Source of the DNA: CAWCLK01 sp963796225
GTDB taxonomy: Bacteria > Actinomycetota > Nitriliruptoria > Nitriliruptorales > Nitriliruptoraceae
Direction: 5' to 3'
DNA: 64,000 nt
Assembly: GCA_963796225.1 (NCBI GenBank)
Contig: CAWCLK010000018.1
Coordinates: 1-64,000, forward strand
The translations under genes and the position numbers were made by a program. Shown piece after piece: positions 38,738-47,942 of this stretch. Position 1 is the stretch's first letter; each line of letters begins with the position of its first letter. Under the pieces are notes generated by a model. The model made no database searches. It saw nothing but the letters and a program-made list of their open reading frames with translations, and was not told the DNA's origin.

Positions 38738-39262
38738 GTGCGCGGTGACCTGTCGCTGCGCATGCACATGCTGGTGCGGCCCGCCGGGGTGATCGGCCTG
38801 GTCGGGGCGGTCGCCGGGCTCGTGGCCGTCGCCGGGGCCTACCTGCCCTGGTACGCGGTGACGGCCACCGTCGACCTGCTCGGCTCGTCACAGCAGCAGG
38901 CGGTGGCGTCGCTGGCCGGCTGGCAGGCCCACCCGTGGGGGTGGCTGGTGCCCGCCTTCGGGGTGGTCACGCTCGTGGCCGGGGTGATGCTGGCGGTGGA
39001 CCACCCCGCCCCGCCCCGCACGATGCTGGTGGGCGGCTGCGGGCTGGCGCTGACCGTGGTCGCCGGCGGGCTGTTGTTCCCGCCGGTCGACCGGTTCGAC
39101 GTGGCCGGATCACGCCTGCGCGAGCTGGCGGCCCTGTCGGGGCGGCTGCCCGAGGACGTCCGGCTGGCCTTCGACGTGCGCCCCGACATCGGCATGTGGC
39201 TGACGCTGGCCGCCGGGGCGCTCGTCGTGGTTGCGGCGCTGGTGTCGCGCGAACCGGTGTGA
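38738..39262 (+). CDS. Four-helix membrane protein, function unknown
   Basis: 174 residues with four hydrophobic helices (about 14-36, 64-85, 93-112 and 150-169) and an extracytoplasmic LPWYAVT motif after the first helix, seen in many short actinobacterial membrane proteins. The loop between helices three and four is about 35 residues. No domain with known function. GTG at 38738 is one of several possible starts (ATG at 38762 is another); no strong ribosome binding site separates them. Confidence 0.6.
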   Translation: MRGDLSLRMHMLVRPAGVIGLVGAVAGLVAVAGAYLPWYAVTATVDLLGSSQQQAVASLAGWQAHPWGWLVPAFGVVTLVAGVMLAVDHPAPPRTMLVGGCGLALTVVAGGLLFPPVDRFDVAGSRLRELAALSGRLPEDVRLAFDVRPDIGMWLTLAAGALVVVAALVSREPV

Positions 39263-39309
39263 CCTACAGCACCGCGGGCCGTCCCGACGGTCGGCAGGTC
39301 GAAGCACGG

Positions 39310-40176
39310 TCAGAGGACGGCCTTGCGGTAGACGCGGACGGCGAGCGGGGCGAAGACCGCGGTGATGCCGGCGATCCAGAGCAGGGCGAGCCCCACCTGG
39401 CCGGCGACGGTCTGGCCCGGCAGCAGCAGCTCGGGACCGACCATCAGCCCGCGCATGGCGTTGGCGATGATCGTGATCGGCTGGTTGTTGGCGAAGGCCT
39501 GCAGCCAGCCGGGCATCGTCTGGGTCGGGATGAACACGGCGCTGGCGAACACGAACGGGAACACCGGCAGGAACACCGCGGACTGGGCGGCCTCGGGGTT
39601 GCGGACCAGCAGGCCGATCGTGGCCATGACCCAGGACAGGGCGTAGCTGAACAGCAGCACCAGCACGACGCCGCCGAGGAACCCGAGGAAGCTGGTCTTC
39701 CAGCGGAACCCGATGGCGAACGCCATGAGCAGCATCAGGCCCATCACGAACGCGTTGCGGGCGAGGTCGGCGAAGGTCCGGCCGGCCAGCACGGCCGAGC
39801 GCGCCATGGGCAGGGACCGGAAGCGGTCGATGACGCCGTTGGACAGGTCCTCGGTCAGGCCGAGCGCGGTCTGGCCCGCCCCGAACGTGGAGATCTGCAC
39901 CATCAGGCCGGGCAGCAGGAAGATGATGTACTTGCCGTCGACGATCGGTGGCAGGGTCTGCCCGATCGCACCGCCGAACACGTAGTTGAACAGGAACAGG
40001 AACATCAGCGGCTGGATCGTCGCGAAGATCAGCAGCTGTGGGAGGCGGACGACGCGGATCAGGTTGCGGCGGGTGATGACCCCCGTGTCGGTGATGGCCG
40101 CACGCAGGCTGACGTGCTCGCGCGTGGCGGTCGTGGGCGTCATCGCGTCGTGGGTCGTGGCGGTGGTGGCGCTCAT
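39310..40176 (-). CDS. ABC-2 type transporter permease (DrrB-like)
   Basis: 288 residues, six hydrophobic segments, with an N-terminal cytoplasmic part VITRRNLIRVVRLPQLLIFATIQP and the ABC-2 signature in LSNGVIDRFRSLPMARSAVLAGR. It forms an exporter with the ATPase encoded upstream; their genes overlap by ATGA. DrrAB-type pairs export hydrophobic drugs or lipids. The substrate is unknown. Confidence 0.88.
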   Translation of the reverse strand: MSATTATTHDAMTPTTATREHVSLRAAITDTGVITRRNLIRVVRLPQLLIFATIQPLMFLFLFNYVFGGAIGQTLPPIVDGKYIIFLLPGLMVQISTFGAGQTALGLTEDLSNGVIDRFRSLPMARSAVLAGRTFADLARNAFVMGLMLLMAFAIGFRWKTSFLGFLGGVVLVLLFSYALSWVMATIGLLVRNPEAAQSAVFLPVFPFVFASAVFIPTQTMPGWLQAFANNQPITIIANAMRGLMVGPELLLPGQTVAGQVGLALLWIAGITAVFAPLAVRVYRKAVL

Positions 40177-41213
40177 GCGCGGGCCTTTCGTCCGCGGCGG
40201 CCGGTCGGCTGGCCGTCGGCGGTCGGGTCGGGCGGGGCGGATTCGGGACTGTCCCCGGTCAGCGACAGGAAGACGTCGTCGAGGGTCGGCCGGTGGATGG
40301 CGAGGTCGCGCGGCTCGATGCCCTCGTTGTCCAGGGCACGGGTGACGTCCATCAGCGTCTTCGAGCCGGCACGTGCGGGCAGCCGGACACGGGCCTTCTC
40401 GTGGTCCCAGCTGGCCTCGTCGTCGCCGAGGCCGTTGAGCAGCGAGACCACCTGGTCGCGCTGTTCGGGTTCGACCCCGACCTCGACCATGCCGGTCCCG
40501 AGCTGGTCCTTGAGCTCGTCCGCGGTGCCCTCGGAGATGATCTTCCCGTGGTTGATCACGCCGATGCGGTCGGCCAGGCGGTCGGCCTCCTCGAGGTACT
40601 GGGTGGTCAGCAGCACGGTGGTGCCGCCGTCGACCAGCTCCTGGATCAGCTCCCACAGCTCCTGGCGGGACCGGGGGTCGATGCCCGTGGTGGGCTCGTC
40701 GAGGAACATGACCTCGGGGCGTCCGACCAGCGAGGCCGCGAGGTCCAGCCGGCGACGCATGCCGCCCGAGTAGGTGCCGACACGCCGGTCAGCGGCGTCG
40801 ACGAGGTTGATCAGGCTCAGGATCTCGTCGGTGCGGCGGCGGGTCTCGTCGGCCGACAGGCCGTACAGGCGCCCGACCATCTGCACGTTCTCGCGCCCCG
40901 TCTGGTACTCGTCGACGGCGGCGAACTGGCCGGCCAGCCCGATGTGGGCGCGGGCACGGGTGGGCTCCTCGACCACGTCGACGCCGGCCACGATGGCGCG
41001 GCCCGAGGTGGGCTGCAGGAGCGTGGCGAGCACGCGGATCAGGGTGGTCTTGCCCGCCCCGTTGGGGCCGAGCAGGCCGTACACGGTGCCGCGGGGGATG
41101 GTCAGGCTGACGCCGTCGACGGCGTGGACGTCACCGAAGTGGACGACGACGTCGTCGACCTGGACGATCGGATCGGGCGGGGCGCCGTCGGCGCTGGACG
41201 TGCGATCGTGCAT
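40173..41213 (-). CDS. ABC transporter ATP-binding protein (DrrA-like, daunorubicin-resistance family)
   Basis: 346 residues. Walker A GPNGAGKTT, signature YSGGMRRRLDLAASL, Walker B VMFLDEPTTGID and the H-loop region are present, and a C-terminal domain typical of DrrA proteins (MVEVGVEPEQRDQVVSLL, LDDVFLSLTG) follows. It energises the permease encoded next. The gene lies 38 nt after the TetR gene, so the exporter is probably under its control. Confidence 0.92.
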   Translation of the reverse strand: MHDRTSSADGAPPDPIVQVDDVVVHFGDVHAVDGVSLTIPRGTVYGLLGPNGAGKTTLIRVLATLLQPTSGRAIVAGVDVVEEPTRARAHIGLAGQFAAVDEYQTGRENVQMVGRLYGLSADETRRRTDEILSLINLVDAADRRVGTYSGGMRRRLDLAASLVGRPEVMFLDEPTTGIDPRSRQELWELIQELVDGGTTVLLTTQYLEEADRLADRIGVINHGKIISEGTADELKDQLGTGMVEVGVEPEQRDQVVSLLNGLGDDEASWDHEKARVRLPARAGSKTLMDVTRALDNEGIEPRDLAIHRPTLDDVFLSLTGDSPESAPPDPTADGQPTGRRGRKARA

Positions 41214-41251
41214 GGGAGGACTCCTCGGGGGGCGGTCGGGGTGGGGGCAGG

Positions 41252-41881
41252 TCAGGTCCGCGGCGCGAACGCCGCGGCGAGCTCGTCGAAGACCTCGTGG
41301 ACGTGGGCGCGAACGGGTTCGGTGGCGCCCGCGGCGATCCAGCGGTGGACCGACATCCGCATGGCCACGGACGCGACGCCCCCGACCACGTGGGCGTGCA
41401 CACCGTGGGGTTCGACACCGTCGCGCCGGGCGACCGCCTCGACCAGGCGACGCTCGATGCGCATGAAGGCTCCCATCATGTGGGGCATGAGCTCGGGGTG
41501 GTGCTCGAGCAGGTGCCGGCGCAGGTGCATGTGCTCGGCCGACGGCAGCGACGCCTCCAGGTGCGGGGCGATCACGTCGCGGAGGTCGGCGACCAGGTCA
41601 CCCGAGGGGCCACCGGCCTCGAACTCGGCCAGCACCTCGTCGGAGGGGACGGCGGGCGGTTCCCCCAGGATCGCCTCCTCCTTCGAGGAGAAGTAGTTGA
41701 AGAAGGTCCGCGGGGAGACGTCCGCCTCGGCGCAGATCTCCTCGACCGTGACGTCGAGCCCCCGATCGTCCGCCAGCGCCAGGGCAGCGCGTTGCAGGGC
41801 CTGGCGCGTGGCGCGCTTCTTGCGCTCGCGCAGGCCCGGACGGGCGGCGGGATCGGGGCAGTGGGGGGACATGGGCTGCAT
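41252..41881 (-). CDS. TetR family transcriptional regulator of the ABC exporter
   Basis: About 209 residues. The DNA-binding domain is RKKRATRQALQRAALALA, then VTVEEICAEADVSPRTFFNYF, the classic TetR helix-turn-helix ending FFNYFSSKEEAI. The C-terminal part is the ligand-binding helical bundle. It precedes the ABC exporter genes on the same strand. Two starts are possible (41881 or 41872); neither has a ribosome binding site, and an 8-bp inverted repeat ends one base before the first ATG, which suggests autoregulation and perhaps a leaderless transcript. Confidence 0.88.
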   Translation of the reverse strand: MQPMSPHCPDPAARPGLRERKKRATRQALQRAALALADDRGLDVTVEEICAEADVSPRTFFNYFSSKEEAILGEPPAVPSDEVLAEFEAGGPSGDLVADLRDVIAPHLEASLPSAEHMHLRRHLLEHHPELMPHMMGAFMRIERRLVEAVARRDGVEPHGVHAHVVGGVASVAMRMSVHRWIAAGATEPVRAHVHEVFDELAAAFAPRT

Positions 41882-41900
41882 GTTTGCAGTCCCTGCAAAC
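41882..41900. promoter_or_regulatory. TetR operator: GTTTGCAG, 3 nt, CTGCAAAC
   Basis: A perfect 8-bp inverted repeat with a 3-nt centre lies directly before the tetR start and in the gap shared with the divergent NlpC/P60 gene. AT content is locally far above the surroundings. Its size and place fit a TetR dimer operator. Confidence 0.7.
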
Positions 41901-41940
41901 TTTCGCAAGGTGCACGTTCGCGGGGCGCTCGCTCCTCCTG

Positions 41941-41971
41941 TTGCACCCGGGGGGGCCGAGGGGCGTAGCCT
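41941..41971 (+). promoter_or_regulatory. Candidate leaderless promoter for the NlpC/P60 gene (TTGCAC, 19 nt, TAGCCT)
   Basis: TAGCCT ends 8 nt before the ATG and there is no ribosome binding site, so transcription would begin at or next to the start codon. TTGCAC 19 nt further upstream is a fair -35. Confidence 0.4.
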
Positions 41972-41978
41972 TGCCGCC

Positions 41979-43112
41979 ATGCGCCCGTCACGCTCCCGCG
42001 TCCTCGTCGTCGCCACCCTGCTCCTGCTCGCCCTGCTGCCGGCGACCAGCGGGCTGGCCGTGCCCGACCGGCTCACCCAGCAGCTCGAGCAGGCACGCGA
42101 CCGGCTGGCCGAGCTCGACACCCAGGTCTCGATCGCCGTCGAGGACGCCAACGCGGCCGCGGTGCAGCTCGAACGCCTGCAGGCCCAGCAGCAGGAGACC
42201 GCCGGGCGCGTGGACGCGCTGACGGCCGAGGTCACCGAGCTCGAGGACGCCACCGCCGCGTTCGTGCGATCGATGTACATGCGCGGACCGCGGACCAACC
42301 TGGCCATGGCGCTCGAGAACGACGAGGTCACCGAGGCCGGACGGGACCTGGCCGTCATGGACCGGCTGTCCCGGCAGCGGCAGGCGCAGCTGGAGCGCCT
42401 CGCGGTGTCGCGCACCGAGCTGGACGCCGCCCGGACCGAGCTCGCCACCCAGATCGACGCCGCGGCGACGCGCGAACGCGAGCTCGCCGACCGCCGCGAA
42501 CACGTCGAGGCGATGCTGGCCGACCAGAAGGACGAGGTCGCGTCGCTGGTCGCCGAGATCGACCGCATCGAGGCGCGCGAGGCCGCCGAGGCGGCACGGC
42601 GCGAACGCGAGGCGGCGGCACGCCGCGCCGCGGCCGAGCAGTGCCGCCTCGGAGCGTGCCGCGGCCGAGCAGGCCGCCGCCGAGCAGGCCGCCGCCGCCG
42701 CCCCGAGCCCGAGCCCGCCCCGCCACCACCCGCACCGCCGGCGCCCCCGCCGGGCACCCGCCAGGGCGCGGACCAGGCCGTGCAGGCGGCCCTGTCCCAG
42801 GTGGGCAAGCCGTACGAGTACGGGGCCGCGGGGCCGAACAGCTACGACTGCTCCGGCCTGACGATGTGGGCCTGGCAGCACGCCGGCGTGTCGCTGCCCC
42901 ACTCCTCGCGGATGCAGTACGCGGCCACGACCCGCATCTCCCGCGACCAGCTGCAGGCCGGGGACCTCGTCTTCTACGGCTCGCCCATCCACCACGTCGC
43001 CATGTACCTCGACGGCACGCGCGTGGTCGAGGCGCCGTACACGGGGGCCAACGTCCGGGTCCGTGAGGACGGCCTGCTGCGCAGCGACATCGTCGGCTAC
43101 GGCCGGCCGTGA
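41979..43112 (+). CDS. NlpC/P60 peptidoglycan endopeptidase with coiled-coil N-terminus (RipA-like)
   Basis: 377 residues. Signal peptide (VLVVATLLLLALLPATSGLA), then about 180 residues of coiled coil rich in Ala, Glu, Arg and Gln, then a Pro-rich linker and the NlpC/P60 domain. Catalytic Cys291 is in YDCSGLTMWAW and the catalytic His in HHVAMYLD. The architecture matches RipA/RipC and D,L-endopeptidases that cut peptide stems at division. Within the Ala/Arg linker (about 42640-42720) the frame reads Cys- and Arg-rich, while an alternate frame gives Ala/Glu/Gln repeats as in the preceding coiled coil, so a compensating pair of base errors is likely there. The stop overlaps hyuA by GTGA. Confidence 0.9.
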   Translation: MRPSRSRVLVVATLLLLALLPATSGLAVPDRLTQQLEQARDRLAELDTQVSIAVEDANAAAVQLERLQAQQQETAGRVDALTAEVTELEDATAAFVRSMYMRGPRTNLAMALENDEVTEAGRDLAVMDRLSRQRQAQLERLAVSRTELDAARTELATQIDAAATRERELADRREHVEAMLADQKDEVASLVAEIDRIEAREAAEAARREREAAARRAAAEQCRLGACRGRAGRRRAGRRRRPEPEPAPPPPAPPAPPPGTRQGADQAVQAALSQVGKPYEYGAAGPNSYDCSGLTMWAWQHAGVSLPHSSRMQYAATTRISRDQLQAGDLVFYGSPIHHVAMYLDGTRVVEAPYTGANVRVREDGLLRSDIVGYGRP

Positions 43113-45151
43113 CGCCGGCGGGGTCACCGCGCCACGCGCTGGGGGTGGACGTCGGCGGCACGTTCACCGACCTCGTGCTCGTCGTCGGCGACGAGGTCCG
43201 GGTGGCCAAGGTGCCCTCGACGCCCGGCGACCAGGCCGAGGGCATCCTCGCCGGCATGGCCGAGCTCGGGGTGGCGCCCGGCCACCTCGACCGGTTCGCG
43301 CACGGCACGACCGTCGCGACCAACACCGTCCTCGAGCGGGACGGTGCCGACGTGCTGCTGGTGACCACGGCGGGGTTCGCTGACCTGCTGGTGATCGGCC
43401 GCCAGCACCGCCCCGCCCTGTACGACCTGGCCGTGACGCGCCCCGACCCGGTGGTCGCCCGCGGCCGGGTGGTCGAGGTCGCCGAGCGGCTCGACCACGA
43501 CGGCCAGGTGGTCGTGGCCCTGACCGACGACGAGGTCGACCGCGTCGTCGCGGCCGTGCGCGAGGCCGCGCCCGAGGCGGTCGCCATCTGCCTGCTCCAC
43601 GCCTTCCGCGACCCGACCCACGAACAGCGCCTGGCCGACGCACTGGCGGTGCTGGACGTCCCGGTCAGTCGTGCCACCGCGCTGCTTCCCACCTTCCGCG
43701 AGGTCGAGCGTGCGTCCACCACGGCGCTCAACGCCTACGTCGCACCACGGATGGACCGGTACCTGGGCTCGCTCGAGGCACGGCTGGACGAGCAGGCGGG
43801 CGCGGACGGGGCGGTGGGCGTCGAGGTCATGCGCTCGGGGGGCGGCACCTTCGCGGCCTCGGTCGCCGCGCGCGAGCCGGTCCACACGCTGCTGTCGGGC
43901 CCGGCCGCGGGGGCGTGGGGGGCGGCCGCCGTGGCCCGCGCCGTCGGCGTCGCGGACGCCGTGGCCTTCGACATGGGTGGGACCTCCTCGGACGTGACGC
44001 TGGTCCGGGGCGGACGCCCGCACACCACGGCCGAGGGCGCCATCGGGGGCCTGCCCTTCGCCGTCACGACCACCGCGATCCACACGGTGGGGGCCGGCGG
44101 CGGGTCGATCGCGTGGCAGGACGACGGCGGGGCGCTGCGGGTGGGCCCGCGGTCCGCCGGCGCCGACCCCGGGCCTGCCTGCTACGGGCGGGGCGGGACC
44201 GCGCCGACGGTGACCGACGCCGACCTGCTGCTCGGGCGCCTCGACGCCTCCACGCGGCTCGGCGGGGCGATGGCGCTGGACGCCGACGCGGCCCGGACCG
44301 CCGTGGCCGGTCTGGCCGACCGACTCGGGTTGTCGGTGGAACGGACCGCGGCGGGCATCGCCGAGGTGGTCGAGGCGGAGATGGCCCGCGCCCTGCGCGT
44401 CGTGTCGGTGGAGCAGGGGCACGACCCGCGCGAGCTCGCGCTGGTGGCCTTCGGCGGGGCCGGCGGACTGCACCAGGCCGCCCTGGCCCGGGAGGTCGGG
44501 TTCGCCCGCGTCGTGGTCCCCCCGTCGGCCGGGGTGCTGTGCGCGCTGGGCCTGCTGGCCGCCCCGGTCACCACCGACGAGGCGCGCACGGTGCTGGTGC
44601 CGCTCGTCGACGCCGACCTCGACGGGCTGGTCGACGCCTGGGACGAGCTGGCCGACGCGGCCACGGCCTCGCTGCGCGACCAGGGCGTCGACCCCGACCG
44701 GGTCGTGCGCTCGGCCGACCTGCGCTACCGCGGCCAGGCCTTCGAGCTGGAGGTGCCCGTCGACACCGTGACGGTCGACGCCCTGGCCGAGGGCCTGCAC
44801 GCCGCCCACCGGGAGCGCTACGGCTACGACCAGCCCGACACACCGGTGGAGGTGGTGACCCTCCGCGTCCGCGCCGAGGGCCCGCGGCCCGAGGTCCCCC
44901 TGCCGCGGTGGACCGGCGGCGGGGCGGTCGCCGACGCCGTGGTCGCCACGCGCCGCCTGCGCGTCGACGGCACCGAGCAGGACGTGCGCGTGCTGGCCCG
45001 TGACCGGCTGGCCGCGGGCGAGGCGTTCGACGGCCCCGCCGTGGTGACCGGGCTCGAGTCGACGGTGTGGGTCGCCCCGTGGCAGCGAGCGTCCGTGGAC
45101 GAGGTCGGGGCGCTTCACCTGGTGGAGCGAGCGGTGGAGGGGGGACGATGA
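43109..45151 (+). CDS. Hydantoinase/oxoprolinase subunit A (HyuA-type, ATP-dependent)
   Basis: 680 residues. GVDVGGTFTDLVLV at the N-terminus is the hydantoinase/oxoprolinase A motif with the actin-like ATP-binding fold, AHGTTVATNTVLER and MGGTSSDVTLV are the second conserved blocks, and VAFGGAGGLHQAALA is the later ATP site. With HyuB it hydrolyses cyclic amides such as 5-oxoproline or N-substituted hydantoins in an ATP-dependent way; acetone carboxylase is another homologue type. The exact substrate is unknown. It is coupled to the preceding P60 gene and the following hyuB. Confidence 0.88.
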   Translation: MTPAGSPRHALGVDVGGTFTDLVLVVGDEVRVAKVPSTPGDQAEGILAGMAELGVAPGHLDRFAHGTTVATNTVLERDGADVLLVTTAGFADLLVIGRQHRPALYDLAVTRPDPVVARGRVVEVAERLDHDGQVVVALTDDEVDRVVAAVREAAPEAVAICLLHAFRDPTHEQRLADALAVLDVPVSRATALLPTFREVERASTTALNAYVAPRMDRYLGSLEARLDEQAGADGAVGVEVMRSGGGTFAASVAAREPVHTLLSGPAAGAWGAAAVARAVGVADAVAFDMGGTSSDVTLVRGGRPHTTAEGAIGGLPFAVTTTAIHTVGAGGGSIAWQDDGGALRVGPRSAGADPGPACYGRGGTAPTVTDADLLLGRLDASTRLGGAMALDADAARTAVAGLADRLGLSVERTAAGIAEVVEAEMARALRVVSVEQGHDPRELALVAFGGAGGLHQAALAREVGFARVVVPPSAGVLCALGLLAAPVTTDEARTVLVPLVDADLDGLVDAWDELADAATASLRDQGVDPDRVVRSADLRYRGQAFELEVPVDTVTVDALAEGLHAAHRERYGYDQPDTPVEVVTLRVRAEGPRPEVPLPRWTGGGAVADAVVATRRLRVDGTEQDVRVLARDRLAAGEAFDGPAVVTGLESTVWVAPWQRASVDEVGALHLVERAVEGGR

Positions 45152-46746
45152 CTGACCCCATCACGCTGGAGGTGGTGCGCAACGCGCTGGTCGGGGTGGC
45201 CGAGGAGTGCGGGGCGGCGCTGCGGCGCACGGCGTCCTCCCCCAACATCAAGGAACGCGTGGACTGCTCGACGGCGGTGTTCGACGCGCAGGCGCGGATG
45301 GTCGCCCAGGCCGAGCACATCCCGGTCCACCTCGGGTCGATGCCGGCGTCGGTCCACGCGGCGATCGACGCGTTCGAGGAGCTCGCCGACGGCGACCAGG
45401 TGCTGCTGTCCGACCCCTTCGCCGGCGGGACGCACCTGCCGGACTGGACGCTGGTGTGTCCGGTGCACCGCGCGGGCGAGCTCATCGGATACGTGGCGAC
45501 CCGGGCCCACCACGCCGACGTCGGCGGGTCCGCGCCGGGGTCCATGCCGGCCGACGCGACGGAGGTGTTCGCCGAGGGCCTGCGCATCCCCCCGGTGCGG
45601 CTGTGGCGGGCGGGCACCGAGGACCGCGACGTGCTGGCGCTGCTGCTGGCCAACACCCGCACGCCGGACGAACGCGTCGGGGACCTCCGGGCGCAGGCCG
45701 GGGCGAACCGGCTGGCGGCCCGCCGGATGGTCGAGCTCGCCGACCGGCTCGGCCCCGAGGAGCTCGCCGCCGCCATGGACGCCACCCTCGACCACGCGGA
45801 ACGTTCGGTGCGCGCCGCGCTGGCCGCGGCCCCCGACGGCGAGGCGACCTTCACGGACTGGCTCGACGGGGACGGGATCGACGCGACCGACGTGCCGATC
45901 CGGGCGACGGTGCGGCTCGACGGCGACACGATGGCGGTGGACTTCGACGGCACGGCGGACCAGGTGGCGGGCAACGTCAACGCCCCGTTCGCGGTGACCG
46001 TGTCCGCGGTCGTCTACGCCCTGCGCGCCGTGTTCGCCCCGGACGTCCCGGCCAACGACGGGGCCACCCGGCCACTCACGGTCACGGCCCGCGAGGGGTC
46101 GATCGTGCGGCCGCTGCCGCCGGCAGCCGTCGCCGCGGGCAACGTCGAGACGTCCCAGCGCATCGTCGACGTGGTCCTCGGGGCGCTGGCGGAGCTGGTG
46201 CCGGACCGCGTCCCCGCCGCCAGCCAGGGGACGATGAACAACACGCTGGCGGGCGGCGTCGACCCCCGCACCGGTGGACGGTTCTCCTACTACGAGACCC
46301 TCGGCGGCGGCGCCGGGGCCGGCCCGTGGGGACCGGGGACCTCCGGCGTCCAGGTCCACATGACCAACACGCGCAACACGCCGGTGGAGGCCTTCGAGGT
46401 GGCCTACCCGCTGCGGGTCGTCGAGTACCGGTTGCGGGACGGCAGCGGCGGGGCGGGACGCCACCGGGGCGGCGACGGGATCCGCCGGGTGCTCGAGGTC
46501 GTCGCCGACCAGGTCACGGTCAGCCTCGTCACCGAACGGCGCGTCCGCGGCCCCTGGGGGCTGGCCGGTGGCGAGGACGGGGCGCCGGGGCGAAACCTGC
46601 TCGTCCGGGACGGCGTGGAGACCGAGCTGCCGGCCAAGACCACCCTGCGGCTGCGGCGGGGCGACCGGCTGGTGGTCGAGACCCCGGGAGGCGGCGGGTG
46701 GGGCCGCGAGGCGGATGCCGGGGGGTGGGGTGCCGCCGATGGCTGA
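45148..46746 (+). CDS. Hydantoinase/oxoprolinase subunit B (HyuB-type)
   Basis: 532 residues. DPITLEVVRNALVGVAEECGAALRR is the N-terminal family signature, NIKERVDCSTAVFDAQARMVAQAEHIPVHLGSM and SDPFAGGTHLPDWTLV are the conserved central motifs, and the C-terminus is Gly-rich (ETPGGGGWG). It is the partner of HyuA; the ATGA overlap and the GGAGGGGG ribosome binding site show tight coupling. Substrate undetermined. Confidence 0.88.
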   Translation: MTDPITLEVVRNALVGVAEECGAALRRTASSPNIKERVDCSTAVFDAQARMVAQAEHIPVHLGSMPASVHAAIDAFEELADGDQVLLSDPFAGGTHLPDWTLVCPVHRAGELIGYVATRAHHADVGGSAPGSMPADATEVFAEGLRIPPVRLWRAGTEDRDVLALLLANTRTPDERVGDLRAQAGANRLAARRMVELADRLGPEELAAAMDATLDHAERSVRAALAAAPDGEATFTDWLDGDGIDATDVPIRATVRLDGDTMAVDFDGTADQVAGNVNAPFAVTVSAVVYALRAVFAPDVPANDGATRPLTVTAREGSIVRPLPPAAVAAGNVETSQRIVDVVLGALAELVPDRVPAASQGTMNNTLAGGVDPRTGGRFSYYETLGGGAGAGPWGPGTSGVQVHMTNTRNTPVEAFEVAYPLRVVEYRLRDGSGGAGRHRGGDGIRRVLEVVADQVTVSLVTERRVRGPWGLAGGEDGAPGRNLLVRDGVETELPAKTTLRLRRGDRLVVETPGGGGWGREADAGGWGAADG

Positions 46747-47935
46747 CGTCGTGATCGTGGGCGCGGGGATCGTCGGCCTGGCGACGGCCCGCCAGCTGCT
46801 GGTGGCGCGTCCCGGGCTCGAGGTGGTGGTGCTGGAGGCCGAGGCACGCGTGGCCGCCCACCAGTCGTCGCACAACTCCGGCGTCCTGCACGCCGGCGTG
46901 TACTACGAGCCGGGGTCGCTGAAGGCCCGGTGGTGCGTGGCGGGCAAGCGCGAGCTGGAGGCGTGGTGCGACGCACACGACGTCCCGGTGCACCGCATCG
47001 GCAAGGTCGTGGTCGCCACCCGCCCCGACGAGCTGCCGGCGCTGGCCGACCTGGAGCGCCGCGCCACGGCGAACGGCGTGCCCGGCCTGCGCCGCCTCGA
47101 CGCCGCCGGGCTGGCCGCGGTCGAACCGCACGTCACCGGCATCGCGGCCCTGCACTCCCCCGGTACCGCGGTCGTGGACTTCGGGGCGGTGGCCCGCGGG
47201 CTGGCCGACGAGGTCGTGTCGCGGGGCGGGACCGTCCGGGTCGCCACGCCGGTGCTCGACCTCGCCGTGCGGCCCGACGCGGTGGTCGCGACCACGCCCC
47301 GCGGCGAGGTGCACGGCCGGGTGCTGGTGACCTGCGGGGGCCTGCAGTCGGACCGGCTCGCCGCGATGACCGGCCACGGCGACGGGCTGACGGTCGTGCC
47401 GTTCCGGGGCAGCTGGTCGCTGCTCGGCGGCGAGGTCGCGTCGCTGGTGCGCGGCAACGTCTACCCGGTCCCCGACCCGTCGATGCCGTTCCTCGGCGTG
47501 CACCTCACGCCGCATCCCGACGGGCAGGTGTGGGTCGGCCCGAACGCGGTGCTGGCCGGCGCTCGGGACGGGTACCGCCGCGGGGCGCTCGACGCCCGGG
47601 ACCTCGCGACGACCCTGGCCACCCCCGGCTTCTGGCGCATGGCCGCCCGGCACGCGATGGCCGGGGCGCGCGAGCTGTGGCACGACCGGGTCCGCCGGGC
47701 GCACCTGGCCGAGGTGCGCCGGTACCTGCCCGACGTCCGGCTCGCCGACCTGCGTCCGGGCCCGTCCGGCGTGCGGGCCCAGCTGGTGGACCGGGCGGGG
47801 CAGCTGGTGGACGACTTCGTGCTGTCCGGCGACCGTCGCGTGGTGCACGTGCGCAACGCCCCGTCGCCGGCCGCGACCGCGTCGCTGGCCATCGGGGCGG
47901 CGCTGCGCGACGAGGTCGTCGACCGGCTGGGGTGA
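46739..47935 (+). CDS. lhgO: L-2-hydroxyglutarate oxidase/dehydrogenase-like FAD protein (LhgO)
   Basis: 398 residues. ADVVIVGAGIVGLATARQLL is the FAD-binding Rossmann motif and HQSSHNSGVLHAGVYYEPGSLKA is diagnostic of LhgO. It oxidises L-2-hydroxyglutarate to 2-oxoglutarate, passing electrons to quinones or oxygen. The start overlaps the last eight bases of hyuB, so it shares that unit; 5-oxoproline yields glutamate and hence 2-oxoglutarate, which would fit LhgO, but this link is inferred. The frame is intact to the stop. Confidence 0.88.
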   Translation: MADVVIVGAGIVGLATARQLLVARPGLEVVVLEAEARVAAHQSSHNSGVLHAGVYYEPGSLKARWCVAGKRELEAWCDAHDVPVHRIGKVVVATRPDELPALADLERRATANGVPGLRRLDAAGLAAVEPHVTGIAALHSPGTAVVDFGAVARGLADEVVSRGGTVRVATPVLDLAVRPDAVVATTPRGEVHGRVLVTCGGLQSDRLAAMTGHGDGLTVVPFRGSWSLLGGEVASLVRGNVYPVPDPSMPFLGVHLTPHPDGQVWVGPNAVLAGARDGYRRGALDARDLATTLATPGFWRMAARHAMAGARELWHDRVRRAHLAEVRRYLPDVRLADLRPGPSGVRAQLVDRAGQLVDDFVLSGDRRVVHVRNAPSPAATASLAIGAALRDEVVDRLG

Positions 47936-47942
47936 GGTGGGC

